Assembly (NCBI RefSeq): GCF_019037185.1
Contig: NZ_JAHHXM010000018.1
Span: 1-64,000, forward strand
Origin: Oceanobacillus caeni
GTDB taxonomy: Bacteria; Bacillota; Bacilli; Bacillales; Amphibacillaceae
Direction of reading: 5' to 3'
DNA length: 64,000 nucleotides
Shown: positions 1 through 8,869 of the stretch, piece by piece
How positions within the stretch are numbered: position 1 is the stretch's first letter
Layout: each line of letters starts with the position of its first letter
Notes under the pieces: model-generated
The model's database searches: none
What the model was told of the DNA's origin: nothing
The model's input: the letters and a program-made list of their open reading frames with translations, nothing else
Position numbers and translations under genes: made by a program

Positions 1-234
1 TGGGGGATGTTTACTTCTTTCTTACACTACAAATTAAAAGAACAAGGGAAACGACTTGTCAAAATAGATAAATGGTTTCCCTCTACAAAAACCTGCTCGA
101 AATGTGGGGCAGTAAAAGAAATCAAATTATCAGAACGTACTTATCAATGTGCATGTGGACTAAACCTTGATAGGGATTACAATTCAGCACTCAATATCAA
201 AAAAGAAGGCATTCGATTGTTAGAAAGTGCCTGA
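1..234 (+). CDS. tnpB: TnpB (OrfB) of an IS200/IS605-family element, C-terminal part only
   Basis: The reading frame is open from base 1, so the gene begins before the window and only about 77 C-terminal residues are present. It carries the zinc-ribbon of TnpB proteins, with CSKCG followed by CACG, and then the last RuvC-like block NLDRDYNSALNI with its conserved Asp. TnpB is the RNA-guided nuclease encoded by IS200/IS605/IS607 elements and the ancestor of Cas12. The stop codon is followed directly by the element's right-end hairpin. Whether the rest of the nuclease is intact cannot be judged here. Confidence 0.9.
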   Translation, partial: WGMFTSFLHYKLKEQGKRLVKIDKWFPSTKTCSKCGAVKEIKLSERTYQCACGLNLDRDYNSALNIKKEGIRLLESA

Positions 235-360
235 TAAAAAAATAAACTCTTGGAACAAGAGGGTTAGCTTGGTCAAATTCGTCAGCTACCAAAAGTGGCG
301 ATTACCCAAGAAGCCCCCACTTCAAGCAACCCGTAAGAGTGGTAAGTGGGGGTAGTTCAC
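235..360 (+). ncRNA. IS200/IS605 right end with putative omega-RNA scaffold
   Basis: Just after the tnpB stop lies a non-coding stretch ending in a strong imperfect palindrome. CCCCCACTT at 314-322 pairs with AAGTGGGGG at 344-352, and TAGTTCAC follows. Subterminal hairpins and a short TTCAC-like cleavage tail are typical of the right end of this family. In studied elements the same segment is transcribed as the guide scaffold (omega-RNA) of TnpB. That it works as such here is inferred from position only. The guide would come from the DNA immediately after about 360. Confidence 0.6.
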
Positions 361-585
361 TTACATTACATTGATATATATTTTGTTGCTGCCTCTAATT
401 TCCTTAATTAGGGGTTTTAATATGGCTAGAAACCTTGCTGAGTAACAACCAATCCATATTCAGACAAACGTTTGATTTGTGATGAATACATAGAATAAGA
501 ACAGCAACGAAAAGACTCGCCTAATTTTTGATATGTTATGAAATACCCGAGAAAGGCGAAAAGCCACTAACCTTATCGGCTAGGG
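361..585. other. Intergenic stretch between IS end and yolD; possible minus-strand coding remnant
   Basis: No intact gene is seen. On the minus strand a short open frame of about 45 codons ends at about 420, and a second short frame overlaps it. Neither has a recognisable start or family. In Bacillus a yolD gene is usually followed by a Y-family polymerase gene (uvrX/umuC-like), which is missing here, so this stretch may be debris left after insertion of the element. Confidence 0.3.
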
Positions 586-909
586 CTATTCCGTAACAAC
601 ATCTAAAATATCCATTAATCCTATTTTCGTATAATCATCTAACTGTATATATTTATCGGCGAGATCAATCTTTTTTATTTTGCCTTTAATCACTTTGTAA
701 TCATAATCGGAATAATATTTAATTTGAACGGGTAAATGATGATGAATAGCGAGTTGCAGTTTCATGTTTATTTCTTCTAATTCTTGCTCGTCTAACATTG
801 GCTTAGCTTTCCTTTCCTTGTCTTTCCACATCTTATTTAGCATCTGAATATGCTCTGGTAGCATCATAGCTGTCCATTTAATCGATCCACGATCATTTAC
901 TTCTGACAT
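586..909 (-). CDS. yolD: YolD-like family protein
   Basis: The protein has 107 residues and the YolD-like pattern: an N-terminal DRGxIKWTAMMLPEH segment, a charged middle, and a C-terminal beta-rich domain ending DDYTKIGLMDILDV. YolD-like proteins are small SOS-induced partners of Y-family translesion polymerases in Bacillus, normally encoded just upstream of uvrX/yqjW-like genes. Their biochemical role is not settled. Here the gene stands alone and is followed by a mobile-element end instead of a polymerase gene. A LexA/DinR box sits in its promoter, which supports the assignment. It is read toward lower coordinates. Confidence 0.85.
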   Translation of the reverse strand: MSEVNDRGSIKWTAMMLPEHIQMLNKMWKDKERKAKPMLDEQELEEINMKLQLAIHHHLPVQIKYYSDYDYKVIKGKIKKIDLADKYIQLDDYTKIGLMDILDVVTE

Positions 910-927
910 AATAAAACCACCTACCCT

Positions 928-972
928 TAGAACGTTTGTTCCTATTATAACACAAAAATATTATCATATGAA
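928..972 (-). promoter_or_regulatory. SOS promoter of yolD with LexA (DinR) box
   Basis: Read on the minus strand, a perfect -10 TATAAT (944-949) lies 17 bp from a weak -35 TTTCAT (967-972). Directly after the -10 is GAAC-N4-GTTC (930-941), which matches the Bacillus LexA/DinR operator core. A box overlapping the start site is the normal arrangement for repression by LexA. The gene start is about 20 bp further on. Confidence 0.75.
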
Positions 973-1142
973 ACATATGTTTTAGAAGGGACTTGGTGGA
1001 AGATACAGAAAAGTGTATGGGGCCATATGGAATGGTGGAAAAAATGTAAATAGGCTCTTGCAAATAAGGTATCTGGATAATTGATACCCAAAGAGTAGCC
1101 ATTTAAAAAGCCTACTCTTTAGGATGAGTTTAATGTTATGAA

Positions 1143-2141
1143 TTAATTAGATTTTAATACCAAGCCGTCGAAATTAGGGGTTTCTTTAAGGAATTCTAAA
1201 TCAAAAGAGGATTGACCAAACTCTTTCAGCACTTCCTCATCAATTTCAGTTGTATACGTCATGCGGTCCATTGCTTTTGCTACGATTTCTTTGTCCATTT
1301 CCTGTTTCGTTAAATCTTTAATCGCCTTAATCACTATATCTTGCGTTTCCTCTTGGTTGTTATGAATAAAATCTATAGCTTTTTGTTGTGCTTTCACTAG
1401 GCCTTGAACCGTTTCTTTATTTTCTTCTATTAGGTTACCCGAGGCCACTAAAACTACGTTCGGAAGGTTTTCTCCATATGCAATTTCTTCTGTGCTTACA
1501 ACTACATTCGCACCGTTTTCAATTAAAATAGTTGCCCATGGTTCTGGAACCGCCGCTAAGTCTACTTGACCTGTTTCAAACATTCCTTGATATGTTGCTG
1601 GATTACCAGTAACATGTTTTAAAGAACCCCCAATACGTGCAGATGCTAAATCATCTAGGTCTTTTTCCATTAAAAAGGTTTCAAATTGAACATCATGTGT
1701 ACAGCCAATTCCTGGTGTGATGAATGTTTTTCCTTTCATGTCCTCCAAGCTTTCGATTCCACTTTGTTCACTGGCAACAACCACTGTGCCACCTGTTGAC
1801 GCGCCACCGATGATTTTGACATTAGCTCCATTTGAATAGTTGTTTAAAACCGGCCCTGGTCCAACTAACCCAGTGTCAATTTCACCAGATTTTAATGCAG
1901 TCATAAAGGTTCCACCATCAGGAAATGTACGATATTCAATTTCAACATTTTCTCCCAACGCTTCTTCATAGTATCCTTTTTCACGTGCAATCATTGCTGG
2001 TGCGTGATCAATATTGGGGAAATAGCCAATAACAACTTTTTCCTTTCCTTCTTTTCCGCCGGAAGTTTCATTCCCCCCACCACATGCTGCTAATACTCCT
2101 ATGATGAGCACGAATATAGTCATTAATAACCATTTTTTCAT
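1143..2141 (-). CDS. ssuA: ABC transporter substrate-binding lipoprotein, SsuA/TauA/ThiY-type
   Basis: The protein is a periplasmic-binding type 2 lipoprotein of the nitrate/sulfonate/taurine (NMT1-like) group. A signal peptide ends in the lipobox VLAAC with the lipidated Cys at residue 20. Conserved stretches include IGYFPNIDHAPAMIA near the N-terminus and PEPWATIL near the middle. I chose the ATG at 2141 because GGAGGAAGAAGG lies just before it; a longer frame from 2183 would overlap the permease gene. It is the last gene of a three-gene minus-strand operon. The true ligand is not visible. Sulfonates or taurine are likely, since cysK is divergent from the operon. Confidence 0.85.
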   Translation of the reverse strand: MKKWLLMTIFVLIIGVLAACGGGNETSGGKEGKEKVVIGYFPNIDHAPAMIAREKGYYEEALGENVEIEYRTFPDGGTFMTALKSGEIDTGLVGPGPVLNNYSNGANVKIIGGASTGGTVVVASEQSGIESLEDMKGKTFITPGIGCTHDVQFETFLMEKDLDDLASARIGGSLKHVTGNPATYQGMFETGQVDLAAVPEPWATILIENGANVVVSTEEIAYGENLPNVVLVASGNLIEENKETVQGLVKAQQKAIDFIHNNQEETQDIVIKAIKDLTKQEMDKEIVAKAMDRMTYTTEIDEEVLKEFGQSSFDLEFLKETPNFDGLVLKSN

Positions 2142-2160
2142 CCTTCTTCCTCCTCGTGTA

Positions 2161-2928
2161 TTATGCTGCTTCTTTTTGTTCAAGTCCCCATTTCACCAAG
2201 ACTCTTTTTTCTATCCGTTGAAAAATAAGAATATCAACGGTTACCCCAATAACACCAATAACGAACATGATTGCAATCACCATATCCATCCGTCCAAAGT
2301 CAGATGCATATTTCAAGGTATAACCGAGTCCTGGCCCTGTACTTAGTAACTCTCCTGCCATTAAGGCGCGCCATGCAAAAGCCCATGCTAAGCGGGTTCC
2401 TGTGACAGCATATGGAACCGCCGCTGGTAACATAACGCGGATGAATAAATCAATTCCAGTAGATCCCATGGTTTGGGCTGCTTTAATATAAAGTGGTTGA
2501 ACATTTTTAATCCCTGTCCGCATATTAATCGTCATAACAATAGCGGCACCAAGTACGATAATGAAAATGACTGATTTTTCATTGAGTCCAAACCACATGA
2601 TCGCTAGTGGAAGCCAAACAATACTAGGAATACTTTGTAGTGCCAGTATCAGTGATCCCAACGTTTCATCCGCGGTTTTCACATTGGCTAGGAATACGCC
2701 TAATAAAACACCAATAATAAGTGCAATGGATAAACCAATGATTAATCGAGTAAAACTAGCCCCTAAGTCCTCTATTAAGGAACCATCAGCTAAACTTTCC
2801 CGAAGGCTTAACAGCACATCTACCGGTGATGGCAAAATGACAGCTGGAATATGAAAGATTCTAATTGCTAACTCCCAGAGTCCAAATAATGCCACAAAAA
2901 AGAGGATTCGTTTAATAGCTAACTGCAT
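2161..2928 (-). CDS. ssuC: ABC transporter permease, SsuC/TauC family
   Basis: This is a 255-residue BPD-type permease with about six hydrophobic segments. The cytoplasmic EAA-type loop (IKAAQTMGSTGIDLFIRVML) contacts the ATPase. It is of usual length for SsuC/TauC/NrtB permeases. Its start overlaps the end of the upstream ATPase gene by 17 bp, and it ends 19 bp before the start of the binding-protein gene, so the three are surely co-transcribed and translationally coupled. Substrate specificity cannot be told from the permease alone. Confidence 0.88.
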   Translation of the reverse strand: MQLAIKRILFFVALFGLWELAIRIFHIPAVILPSPVDVLLSLRESLADGSLIEDLGASFTRLIIGLSIALIIGVLLGVFLANVKTADETLGSLILALQSIPSIVWLPLAIMWFGLNEKSVIFIIVLGAAIVMTINMRTGIKNVQPLYIKAAQTMGSTGIDLFIRVMLPAAVPYAVTGTRLAWAFAWRALMAGELLSTGPGLGYTLKYASDFGRMDMVIAIMFVIGVIGVTVDILIFQRIEKRVLVKWGLEQKEAA

Positions 2929-3697
2929 CGTATAACTCCTCTTCTACGACATTATCTATCTCATTTTTTAATAATTTCGTAATCATGTCTTCATAGTAGA
3001 CAATTTCTTGTATGTGCTGTTCTCGTGGCCGATCGATATCTATAGGAATCTCTTTTAATATTTTACCGGGGTGTGTGCCTAATACAATAATTCGATCTGA
3101 TAATTTAATAGCCTCTTGGATACTATGTGTAACAAAAAGAATGGTCTTTTTCGTTTCGGACCAAATTCTTTCTAGTTCATCTTGAAGCCTTCTTCTCGTT
3201 TGCTCATCTAATGCACCGAACGGTTCATCCATTAGAAGAACGCGTGGATTCATGGCTAGGGCTCTAGCAATGGAAACTCTTTGCTGCATCCCGCCTGAAA
3301 GTTCATGTGGGGAATGTTTGGCATAGGAACTTAACTGCACCAACTGTAAATATTTCTGTACAATGACTCTTGCTTCTTTCTTTTTCATTTCTTTCTTTAA
3401 AGCGAACATGATATTTTCTTCAACAGACAGCCATGGAAAAAGGGCTGCTTGCTGAAACACCATTCCCCTGTCTTTTCCTGGTTTTGTAATTAAGCAATCG
3501 TCCAAGTGTAACTCTCCTTCGCTTGGCGTCAGAAGACCTGCAACAATATTAAGGAGTGTTGATTTACCACATCCAGAAGGCCCTAGAAGAGAAACGAATT
3601 CTCCTTCTTTTATGTTTAAATTAATGTCTTTTAAAACTAGTTCCGTTTTCCCGTAGTTCGTAAAACGCTTCTGTACATTTTTTATCGTTAGGAACAT
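2912..3697 (-). CDS. ssuB: ABC transporter ATP-binding protein, SsuB/TauB family
   Basis: The nucleotide-binding subunit shows Walker A GPSGCGKST (about residues 39-47), the signature LSGGMQQR, Walker B VLLMDEPFGALD and the switch His in FVTHSIQEA. All catalytic parts are present. The ATG at 3697 is preferred because AAAGGTGG precedes it by nine bases; a GTG at 3733 in the same frame has no visible ribosome-binding site. It is the first gene of the operon ssuB-ssuC-ssuA. Sulfonate or taurine import is inferred from family and from the divergent cysteine synthase. Confidence 0.88.
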   Translation of the reverse strand: MFLTIKNVQKRFTNYGKTELVLKDINLNIKEGEFVSLLGPSGCGKSTLLNIVAGLLTPSEGELHLDDCLITKPGKDRGMVFQQAALFPWLSVEENIMFALKKEMKKKEARVIVQKYLQLVQLSSYAKHSPHELSGGMQQRVSIARALAMNPRVLLMDEPFGALDEQTRRRLQDELERIWSETKKTILFVTHSIQEAIKLSDRIIVLGTHPGKILKEIPIDIDRPREQHIQEIVYYEDMITKLLKNEIDNVVEEELYDAVSY

Positions 3698-3733
3698 GCG
3701 TTTTTCCCACCTTTTAATAACCTTATAATTCAC

Positions 3734-3929
3734 ATCATAATAATAGGAATATTTATAATTAGATTATATGACGATAATAGGGAAAGTCAATTAGTTTTTA
3801 GAAAATTAGGCAAAAAATCTCGGTTTTCCATTGTTAATAACCTCTAAATGCGTTAAAATTTAGTATACATACTACTTTAGTTGGAATTGGTACTTTCAGA
3901 TAGAATAAAATCAAAAGGTGGTACTCAGG
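3734..3929. promoter_or_regulatory. Divergent control region between ssu-type operon and cysK; possible CymR site
   Basis: This 196-bp AT-rich spacer must hold both promoters. TTGGAATTGG at about 3879-3888, with a TAGTATAC stretch about 20 bp upstream, resembles the GGAATT half of CymR operators that control sulfur genes in Bacillus. AATAGGAATAT near 3743 could serve the other direction. The matches are partial, so a role in sulfur control is only a suggestion. Confidence 0.3.
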
Positions 3930-4853
3930 ATGAAATTATATTCAACTATTCTCGACCTTATCGGTAAGACACCAATCGTACAATTAAACAGACTGCCTGA
4001 TCCAAACGGTGCTAATGTTTTTATGAAATTGGAATCTTTTAATCCCGGCGGAAGTGTCAAAGATCGAGCGGCATTTAATATGATTGAAGAAGCGGAAAAG
4101 GAAGGAAAGTTGATTCCAGGAAAAAGCACAATCATTGAACCAACATCCGGTAATACCGGAATCGGACTTTGCATGGTTAGTGCCGTAAAAGGTTATCGTT
4201 GTATTGTTACGATGCCTGACAATGCGACGAAAGAGCGGATCAAAATTATGAAAGCTTATGGAGCGGAAGTTGTTTTAACTCCATCAAGCCAGCGAATGCA
4301 AGGCGCTATTGACGAAGCGGATAGAATAGCCAAAAAGACACCAAATAGTTTCATTCCAATGCAGTTTGAAAACAAAGCAAATGCAGATGCACATCGAGAA
4401 ACAACTGCTGTAGAAATTATGGAAGCCTTTGATGGGAAATTGGATGCATTCGTGTTAACAGCAGGTACAGGTGGAACTGTTACAGGGACTGGAGAAGAAT
4501 TAAAAAAGCAAATTTCTCATTTGAAAATTTACGTTGTGGAACCAAAAGGATCACCTGTTCTCTCAGGCGGTAAACCGGGTCCGCATAAGATTCCAGGAAC
4601 AGGGCCAGGATTTATTCCAAGTATTTTAAATCAAGAAATTTATGATGAAATTCTTCATGTCGATGATGACGATGCACAAAATATGGCTAGAAGTCTTGCT
4701 GCAAAAGAAGGAATTTTTGTGGGAGCTTCTAGTGCAGCATCGGCCTTTTCTGCGATTCAAGTAGCGAAAACACTCCCATCTTCTGCAAATGTTTTATGCA
4801 TTGCTCCAGATACTGGTGAACGTTACTTATCATCAGATTTATTTCCAGAATGA
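3930..4853 (+). CDS. cysK: Cysteine synthase A (O-acetylserine thiol-lyase)
   Basis: This PLP enzyme joins sulfide to O-acetylserine to give cysteine. The 307 residues match the family length. SFNPGGSVKDRAAFNM holds the PLP Lys at residue 44, PTSGNTGIG forms the substrate loop, and TAGTGGTVTG binds the cofactor phosphate. The protein ends in the usual GERYLSSDLF. The start at 3930 has AAAGGTGG eight bases upstream. The gene is divergent from a sulfonate-type ABC importer, which would feed sulfur into it. A terminator-like hairpin follows. Bacillus genomes usually have more than one such paralogue, so it may not be the main copy. Confidence 0.93.
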   Translation: MKLYSTILDLIGKTPIVQLNRLPDPNGANVFMKLESFNPGGSVKDRAAFNMIEEAEKEGKLIPGKSTIIEPTSGNTGIGLCMVSAVKGYRCIVTMPDNATKERIKIMKAYGAEVVLTPSSQRMQGAIDEADRIAKKTPNSFIPMQFENKANADAHRETTAVEIMEAFDGKLDAFVLTAGTGGTVTGTGEELKKQISHLKIYVVEPKGSPVLSGGKPGPHKIPGTGPGFIPSILNQEIYDEILHVDDDDAQNMARSLAAKEGIFVGASSAASAFSAIQVAKTLPSSANVLCIAPDTGERYLSSDLFPE

Positions 4854-4886
4854 GCCAGGAGGACAGGTCTATCCCTCTGGTTTTTA

Positions 4887-4945
4887 GAAAAAAGAAGTAA
4901 TTGCCCTCCCGCGACCAAAGTGTAGGGTAATTATTTCTTTTTTTC
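4887..4945. terminator. Terminator-like hairpin, member of a repeated family
   Basis: AAAGAAGTAATT (4891-4902) pairs with AATTATTTCTTT (4929-4940), followed by a T run. The loop contains GACCAAAGTGTAGGG. Very similar hairpins occur near 7287, 14241, 14436 and 51972, so this is a shared repeat as well as a likely cysK terminator. Confidence 0.75.
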
Positions 4946-5114
4946 ATCCAACATTCATTTTGGTTAATCAAAGGGAAATTAACCTATACGTTTTAAATGA
5001 AATAACAATCATTCATTGGAATATTTCCGAAAAACAAGAATAAGTTTATTAGAGAGGTTCTTCAGGATCATACATAACATCTCAATTTCTACTATTATTA
5101 AGGGGGAAATATTC

Positions 5115-6635
5115 TTGAGGTACAACAATCCAAACACAGAAGGTTCTATCCTTTCATTTAAAAAACGTTATGATAATTTTATTGGTGGTGAATACCGTGC
5201 ACCCGTGAAGGGGCAATACTTTGACAATGTCACTCCAGTAACTGGTGAAGTGTTTTGTGAAATTGCTCGTTCCACGAAAGAAGATGTTCAATTAGCAGTT
5301 GATGCGGCACACGCGGCGAAGGATGCATGGGCAAAGACGTCAGTTGCAGAAAGAGCAAATATACTAAATAAAATTGCTGATCGAATAGAAGAAAATAGGG
5401 AAGTTTTAGCAGTGGCTGAAACTTGGGATAATGGAAAAGCCGTTCGGGAAACACTTGCCGCAGATATCCCGCTTGCAGTTGATCATTTCCGCTATTTTGC
5501 TGGTGCTATCCGCGCGCAAGAAGGTGGCATCAGTCAAGTGGATAATGATACGGTTGCCTATCATTTCCATGAACCATTAGGAGTAGTTGGGCAGATTATT
5601 CCGTGGAATTTTCCATTGCTAATGGCAACTTGGAAACTAGCACCTGCATTAGCAGCTGGGAATTGTGTTGTTTTAAAACCAGCTGAACAAACTCCGGCAT
5701 CGATTCACGTTCTTCTAGACATTGTGAAAGATTTATTGCCGGCGGGAGTGGTTAATGTGGTGAATGGCTTTGGGGTAGAGGCCGGAAAACCACTTGCAAC
5801 GAATCCTGGTATTTCCAAAGTTGCCTTCACAGGGGAGACAACTACTGGAAGATTAATCATGCAATATGCTTCGGAAAATATTATTCCAGTAACTCTAGAA
5901 TTAGGTGGGAAATCGCCGAATATTTTCTTTGAAGATGTGATGGATAAGGATGATGGTTTCTTAGATAAAGCTATTGAAGGAATGGTCATGTTTGCCTTGA
6001 ACCAAGGGGAAGTTTGTACTTGTCCATCCCGTGCGCTTGTTCATGAATCTATTTATGACGCATTTATCGAAAGAGCAATCGAACGGGTAAACCAAATTAA
6101 AATTGGTCACCCACTTGATACAGAAACGATGATGGGAGCACAAGCATCAAATGAACAATTGGAAAAAATAAGCTCCTACTTAAGTATTGGAAAACAAGAA
6201 GGTGCGGAAGTCTTAGTTGGCGGAAATGTTAATAAATTAGAAGGAGAACTGGCAGGCGGATATTATGTAGAACCAACTATTTTTAAGGGCGATAACAAAA
6301 TGAGAATTTTCCAAGAAGAAATTTTTGGACCGGTTCTTTCTGTAACGACCTTCAAGGATAAAGAGGAAGCACTAGAAATCGCCAATGATACGTTATATGG
6401 ATTAGGAGCGGGGGTTTGGACGCGAGATATTAACACGGCATATCGTTTCGGTAGGGAGATTGAAGCCGGTCGTGTCTGGACAAATTGCTATCACCAATAC
6501 CCAGCACATGCTGCATTTGGCGGATATAAGAAATCTGGTATTGGAAGAGAAAATCATTTAATGATGCTAAGCCATTATCAACAAACGAAGAATTTATTGA
6601 TAAATTATAGTGAGACGGCAACTGGTTTATTTTAA
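5115..6635 (+). CDS. NAD-dependent aldehyde dehydrogenase, AldB/ExaC-type
   Basis: The product belongs to the acetaldehyde dehydrogenase branch of the ALDH superfamily. The cofactor-binding [17 protein letters not shown] motif, the general base Glu in LELGGKSP (about residue 262) and the catalytic Cys in [11 protein letters not shown] (about residue 301) are all present. I place the start at TTG 5115, with AAGGGGGAA just upstream, giving 506 residues, the family norm. The frame extends upstream to 5016, but that part resembles no ALDH. The next gene is DUF779, the usual neighbour of this enzyme in many bacteria, which suggests ethanol or acetaldehyde metabolism. Confidence 0.9.
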   Translation: MRYNNPNTEGSILSFKKRYDNFIGGEYRAPVKGQYFDNVTPVTGEVFCEIARSTKEDVQLAVDAAHAAKDAWAKTSVAERANILNKIADRIEENREVLAVAETWDNGKAVRETLAADIPLAVDHFRYFAGAIRAQEGGISQVDNDTVAYHFHEPLGVVGQIIPWNFPLLMATWKLAPALAAGNCVVLKPAEQTPASIHVLLDIVKDLLPAGVVNVVNGFGVEAGKPLATNPGISKVAFTGETTTGRLIMQYASENIIPVTLELGGKSPNIFFEDVMDKDDGFLDKAIEGMVMFALNQGEVCTCPSRALVHESIYDAFIERAIERVNQIKIGHPLDTETMMGAQASNEQLEKISSYLSIGKQEGAEVLVGGNVNKLEGELAGGYYVEPTIFKGDNKMRIFQEEIFGPVLSVTTFKDKEEALEIANDTLYGLGAGVWTRDINTAYRFGREIEAGRVWTNCYHQYPAHAAFGGYKKSGIGRENHLMMLSHYQQTKNLLINYSETATGLF

Positions 6636-6685
6636 TGGGTTGCGGGAAATTTTATTAGATTTGTAGCTTGGGTGGTAGTGAGAGT

Positions 6686-6784
6686 AACGGATATCAGCAA
6701 TCAGTACCGGAATATCAGTAAAGAATAGCGGATATCAGTAAAGATTAACGGAATATCAGTAATGAATAAAGAAATATCAGTATT
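6686..6784. repeat. Five ~21-bp tandem repeats with core GGAATATCAGTAA
   Basis: ATATCAG recurs at 6691, 6712, 6732, 6753 and 6774, so the period is 20-21 bp, two helical turns. The fuller unit reads about CGGAATATCAGTAAAGAATA. The repeats lie between the aldehyde dehydrogenase and the DUF779 gene. They could be a minisatellite or a row of binding sites; the sequence does not decide. Confidence 0.7.
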
Positions 6785-6811
6785 AAGCAGTAGTAAGTAA
6801 CGGATTTTGTC

Positions 6812-6853
6812 AAAGGAGCATTCATTCCATCGTGAAGGGTTGCTCCTTTTTTC
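6812..6853 (+). terminator. Hairpin between aldehyde dehydrogenase and DUF779 gene
   Basis: AAAGGAGCA (6812-6820) pairs with TGCTCCTTT (6841-6849) and a T run follows. It ends about 20 bp before the DUF779 start, so it may act as an attenuator or partial terminator inside the two-gene unit. Confidence 0.65.
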
Positions 6854-6872
6854 ATTAAAAAGGAGGCATCAT

Positions 6873-7232
6873 ATGGTTAAACGTGTCATTGCGACGGAAG
6901 AGGCTTTGAAATTGATTGACAAATTAAAAGATCTTCATGGGCCATTAATGTTTCATCAATCAGGAGGATGTTGTGATGGGAGTTCCCCGATGTGTTATCC
7001 AAGGGATGAGTTTCGTACAGGAGATTCAGACATCCTTTTAGGGGAAATTAGCGGCACACCATTTTTCATAGCTAAAGATCAATATGAGTATTGGAAGCAT
7101 ACGCAGCTTATTATTGATGTTGTCGATGGACGCGGGGGAATGTTTTCTCTGGAGGGTCCTGAAGGCAAACGATTTTTAACGAGGTCGCGGGTGTTTACGG
7201 GGGAGGAGAGGAAAGTACTGTTTAATCAATGA
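6873..7232 (+). CDS. DUF779 domain protein
   Basis: The 119-residue product matches the DUF779 family, with a conserved QSGGCCDGSSPMCYP motif rich in Cys and a DTxF-like segment later. The start at 6873 has AGGAGG seven bases upstream; the longer frame from 6807 runs through the preceding hairpin and is not used. Members usually sit next to an acetaldehyde dehydrogenase, as here. Their function is unknown; the paired Cys suggest metal or redox chemistry, which is inference. Confidence 0.85.
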   Translation: MVKRVIATEEALKLIDKLKDLHGPLMFHQSGGCCDGSSPMCYPRDEFRTGDSDILLGEISGTPFFIAKDQYEYWKHTQLIIDVVDGRGGMFSLEGPEGKRFLTRSRVFTGEERKVLFNQ

Positions 7233-7281
7233 AGAACAGGACTGACAGCAATTGTTGCGATTATCGCACAAGTCACCAATA

Positions 7282-7427
7282 GAAAAAAGAAGTAATCGCC
7301 CCCGCTAGGTCAAAGTGTAGGGTAATTACTTCTTTAAAACGAAACTTATATCTCTTACGTCAGCCGCTCTTCTTGCGGCATGTATGTTAACTTAGGCGGG
7401 TGTTCATAGCACCCGTCTTATTTTATT
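7282..7427. repeat. Structured multicopy repeat, copy R1 (three hairpins)
   Basis: The copy has three hairpins in order. The first is AAGAAGTAAT/ATTACTTCTT (7287-7333). The second sits in a conserved core at 7359-7388 with GCCGC/GCGGC arms. The third is GGCGGGTG/CACCCGTC (7395-7417), followed by a T-rich tail. Two further full copies lie near 14236-14365 and 14436-14576, so the pair of locations brackets the jet operon. No coding potential is seen. Confidence 0.75.
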
Positions 7428-7558
7428 TAACAAGAGATAATCCATTTCGAAAGTCGTAGTTGTAAAAACTCAATTACATAAATTTGTCAGTTCACACGAT
7501 GGAGGATAGCCCCCGTCTCTGTGATAAAATATACTAGGAAGTAGAGGGGGGAGAATGC

Positions 7559-8869
7559 TTGATTCCAAGTGAATGGAAAGAGTATTTAGAAGAGCACATT
7601 TTATTAAAAAATGAAGAACTTCATTTAATAGATATAAATGAAAACAACGGAAACGTGGATATCCCTGTTATCAGGAGAACTGCTAGAACAAGAAGAACAG
7701 TTGCTAGGTTAACCATCGGAATCGTTACTGATCATACGGTCTCACCACCTGAAAAACTAGTAAAAGCTTTTAGTAGTTCAAAGGTCAAGAAGCATTTGAC
7801 TCTATCAGATGAAACGTATGATTGGATTCGTAATGGTTGGTTGATCAGGGAATATCGCTTTGAAAAAGATGAGCGGACCTTGAAGAGTGAGCAATATCGA
7901 ATGGGTTATGGTCTTTTTCAATATCAACAGTTCATTCAAAAACAAAAGGAAGAAGAAAAAAAGCAGCTTATCCATGAATGGAAAACACGCTGGGAAGAAA
8001 CGAGGGGCACTGGTAAAGTGGAGGATGGGCTCCGCTTAGAATTACTAGACTTATTAGAAAATAGATTACAACTGATTGCCAATGAGGGACAACGGTTTTT
8101 AGAAGGCCAAGTTGATAAAATGGAAACAGTAAATCCTTCTTGGAGGTTTAGAAAGCAAGTCCTATTCTTACATTTCTTAGTAGCTTTGTACCAGATTGCT
8201 GCTATTGAATATCATTATGACTGGAAGCAAATTGGCGCTCGTTATTATCGGAAAATAGGAGGGTCAAAGGAATTTGACTCCTATAAAAAAGATTTCATTG
8301 AAGAGGCAGAACGATTTCTCGAACGTCCGTTACATTTGTTAGGTCTTGCTAGTTTGGGTACGATTACGCCGATATTTTTTTCCGGACCAATGAGTGGGAA
8401 AAAAGTAACGTACAGCTATGGGAGTGTTCACGCTACAACCGATTTAGCGGTTTTTACCGACAACTTTCAAACGAGTGCGGAAGTGTTGTGGTTGGTGGAG
8501 AATAGAGGCGTGTTAACGCGGATGGCCTATGAAGAAGAATTTTTACTAGATTCCAAGAGCTTTGTGTTAGGAATTGATGGGCAGTTGCGATCAGCACACC
8601 GACAATTGATTGGAAATCTCGTTCCCTTTGTGAAACAAGTAATTATCTGGACGGATGTCGATGAAGCGGGTTTAACGATTGCTAAGGAAATTTTCCAGCT
8701 GACTGAAAATGAGCAAGTCCTTACAAAGTGGGTGGTTCCACCGTTAGAGATCGTAACTGATATAGAGGAGTTTGAAATACGGTATAAACAGTCGATTCAA
8801 GCTGGGAAGGAAGAACAGGAACAAGAGATTGGAGGAGTGAGGTATTGGAAGAATTGGATAAAGCCTTAA
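7559..8869 (+). CDS. jetD: Wadjet-type JetD, Toprim/DUF2399-like nuclease subunit
   Basis: The 436-residue protein has an N-terminal arm with a long charged helix (about 125-150) and a C-terminal Toprim-like domain. The key residues are Glu in LVENRG (314) and the Asp pair in IIWTDVDEAG (366 and 368). This Glu plus DxD pattern is the metal site of topoisomerase VI-type Toprim folds and of JetD, the subunit that cleaves plasmid DNA in Wadjet systems. The start is TTG at 7559, with GAGGGGGGAGA upstream. It overlaps the next gene by 25 bp. It is the first gene of the operon, whereas in the best-known Wadjet loci jetD is last. Confidence 0.8.
   Translation: MIPSEWKEYLEEHILLKNEELHLIDINENNGNVDIPVIRRTARTRRTVARLTIGIVTDHTVSPPEKLVKAFSSSKVKKHLTLSDETYDWIRNGWLIREYRFEKDERTLKSEQYRMGYGLFQYQQFIQKQKEEEKKQLIHEWKTRWEETRGTGKVEDGLRLELLDLLENRLQLIANEGQRFLEGQVDKMETVNPSWRFRKQVLFLHFLVALYQIAAIEYHYDWKQIGARYYRKIGGSKEFDSYKKDFIEEAERFLERPLHLLGLASLGTITPIFFSGPMSGKKVTYSYGSVHATTDLAVFTDNFQTSAEVLWLVENRGVLTRMAYEEEFLLDSKSFVLGIDGQLRSAHRQLIGNLVPFVKQVIIWTDVDEAGLTIAKEIFQLTENEQVLTKWVVPPLEIVTDIEEFEIRYKQSIQAGKEEQEQEIGGVRYWKNWIKP

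Noticed and set aside
893-1102. 69-codon minus-strand ORF upstream of yolD
   Set aside because: It covers the SOS promoter and overlaps the yolD start, and shows no recognisable family.
5016-5114. 33-codon N-terminal extension of the aldehyde dehydrogenase
   Set aside because: It resembles no aldehyde dehydrogenase N-terminus, and a good ribosome-binding site precedes the TTG at 5115, giving the normal family length.
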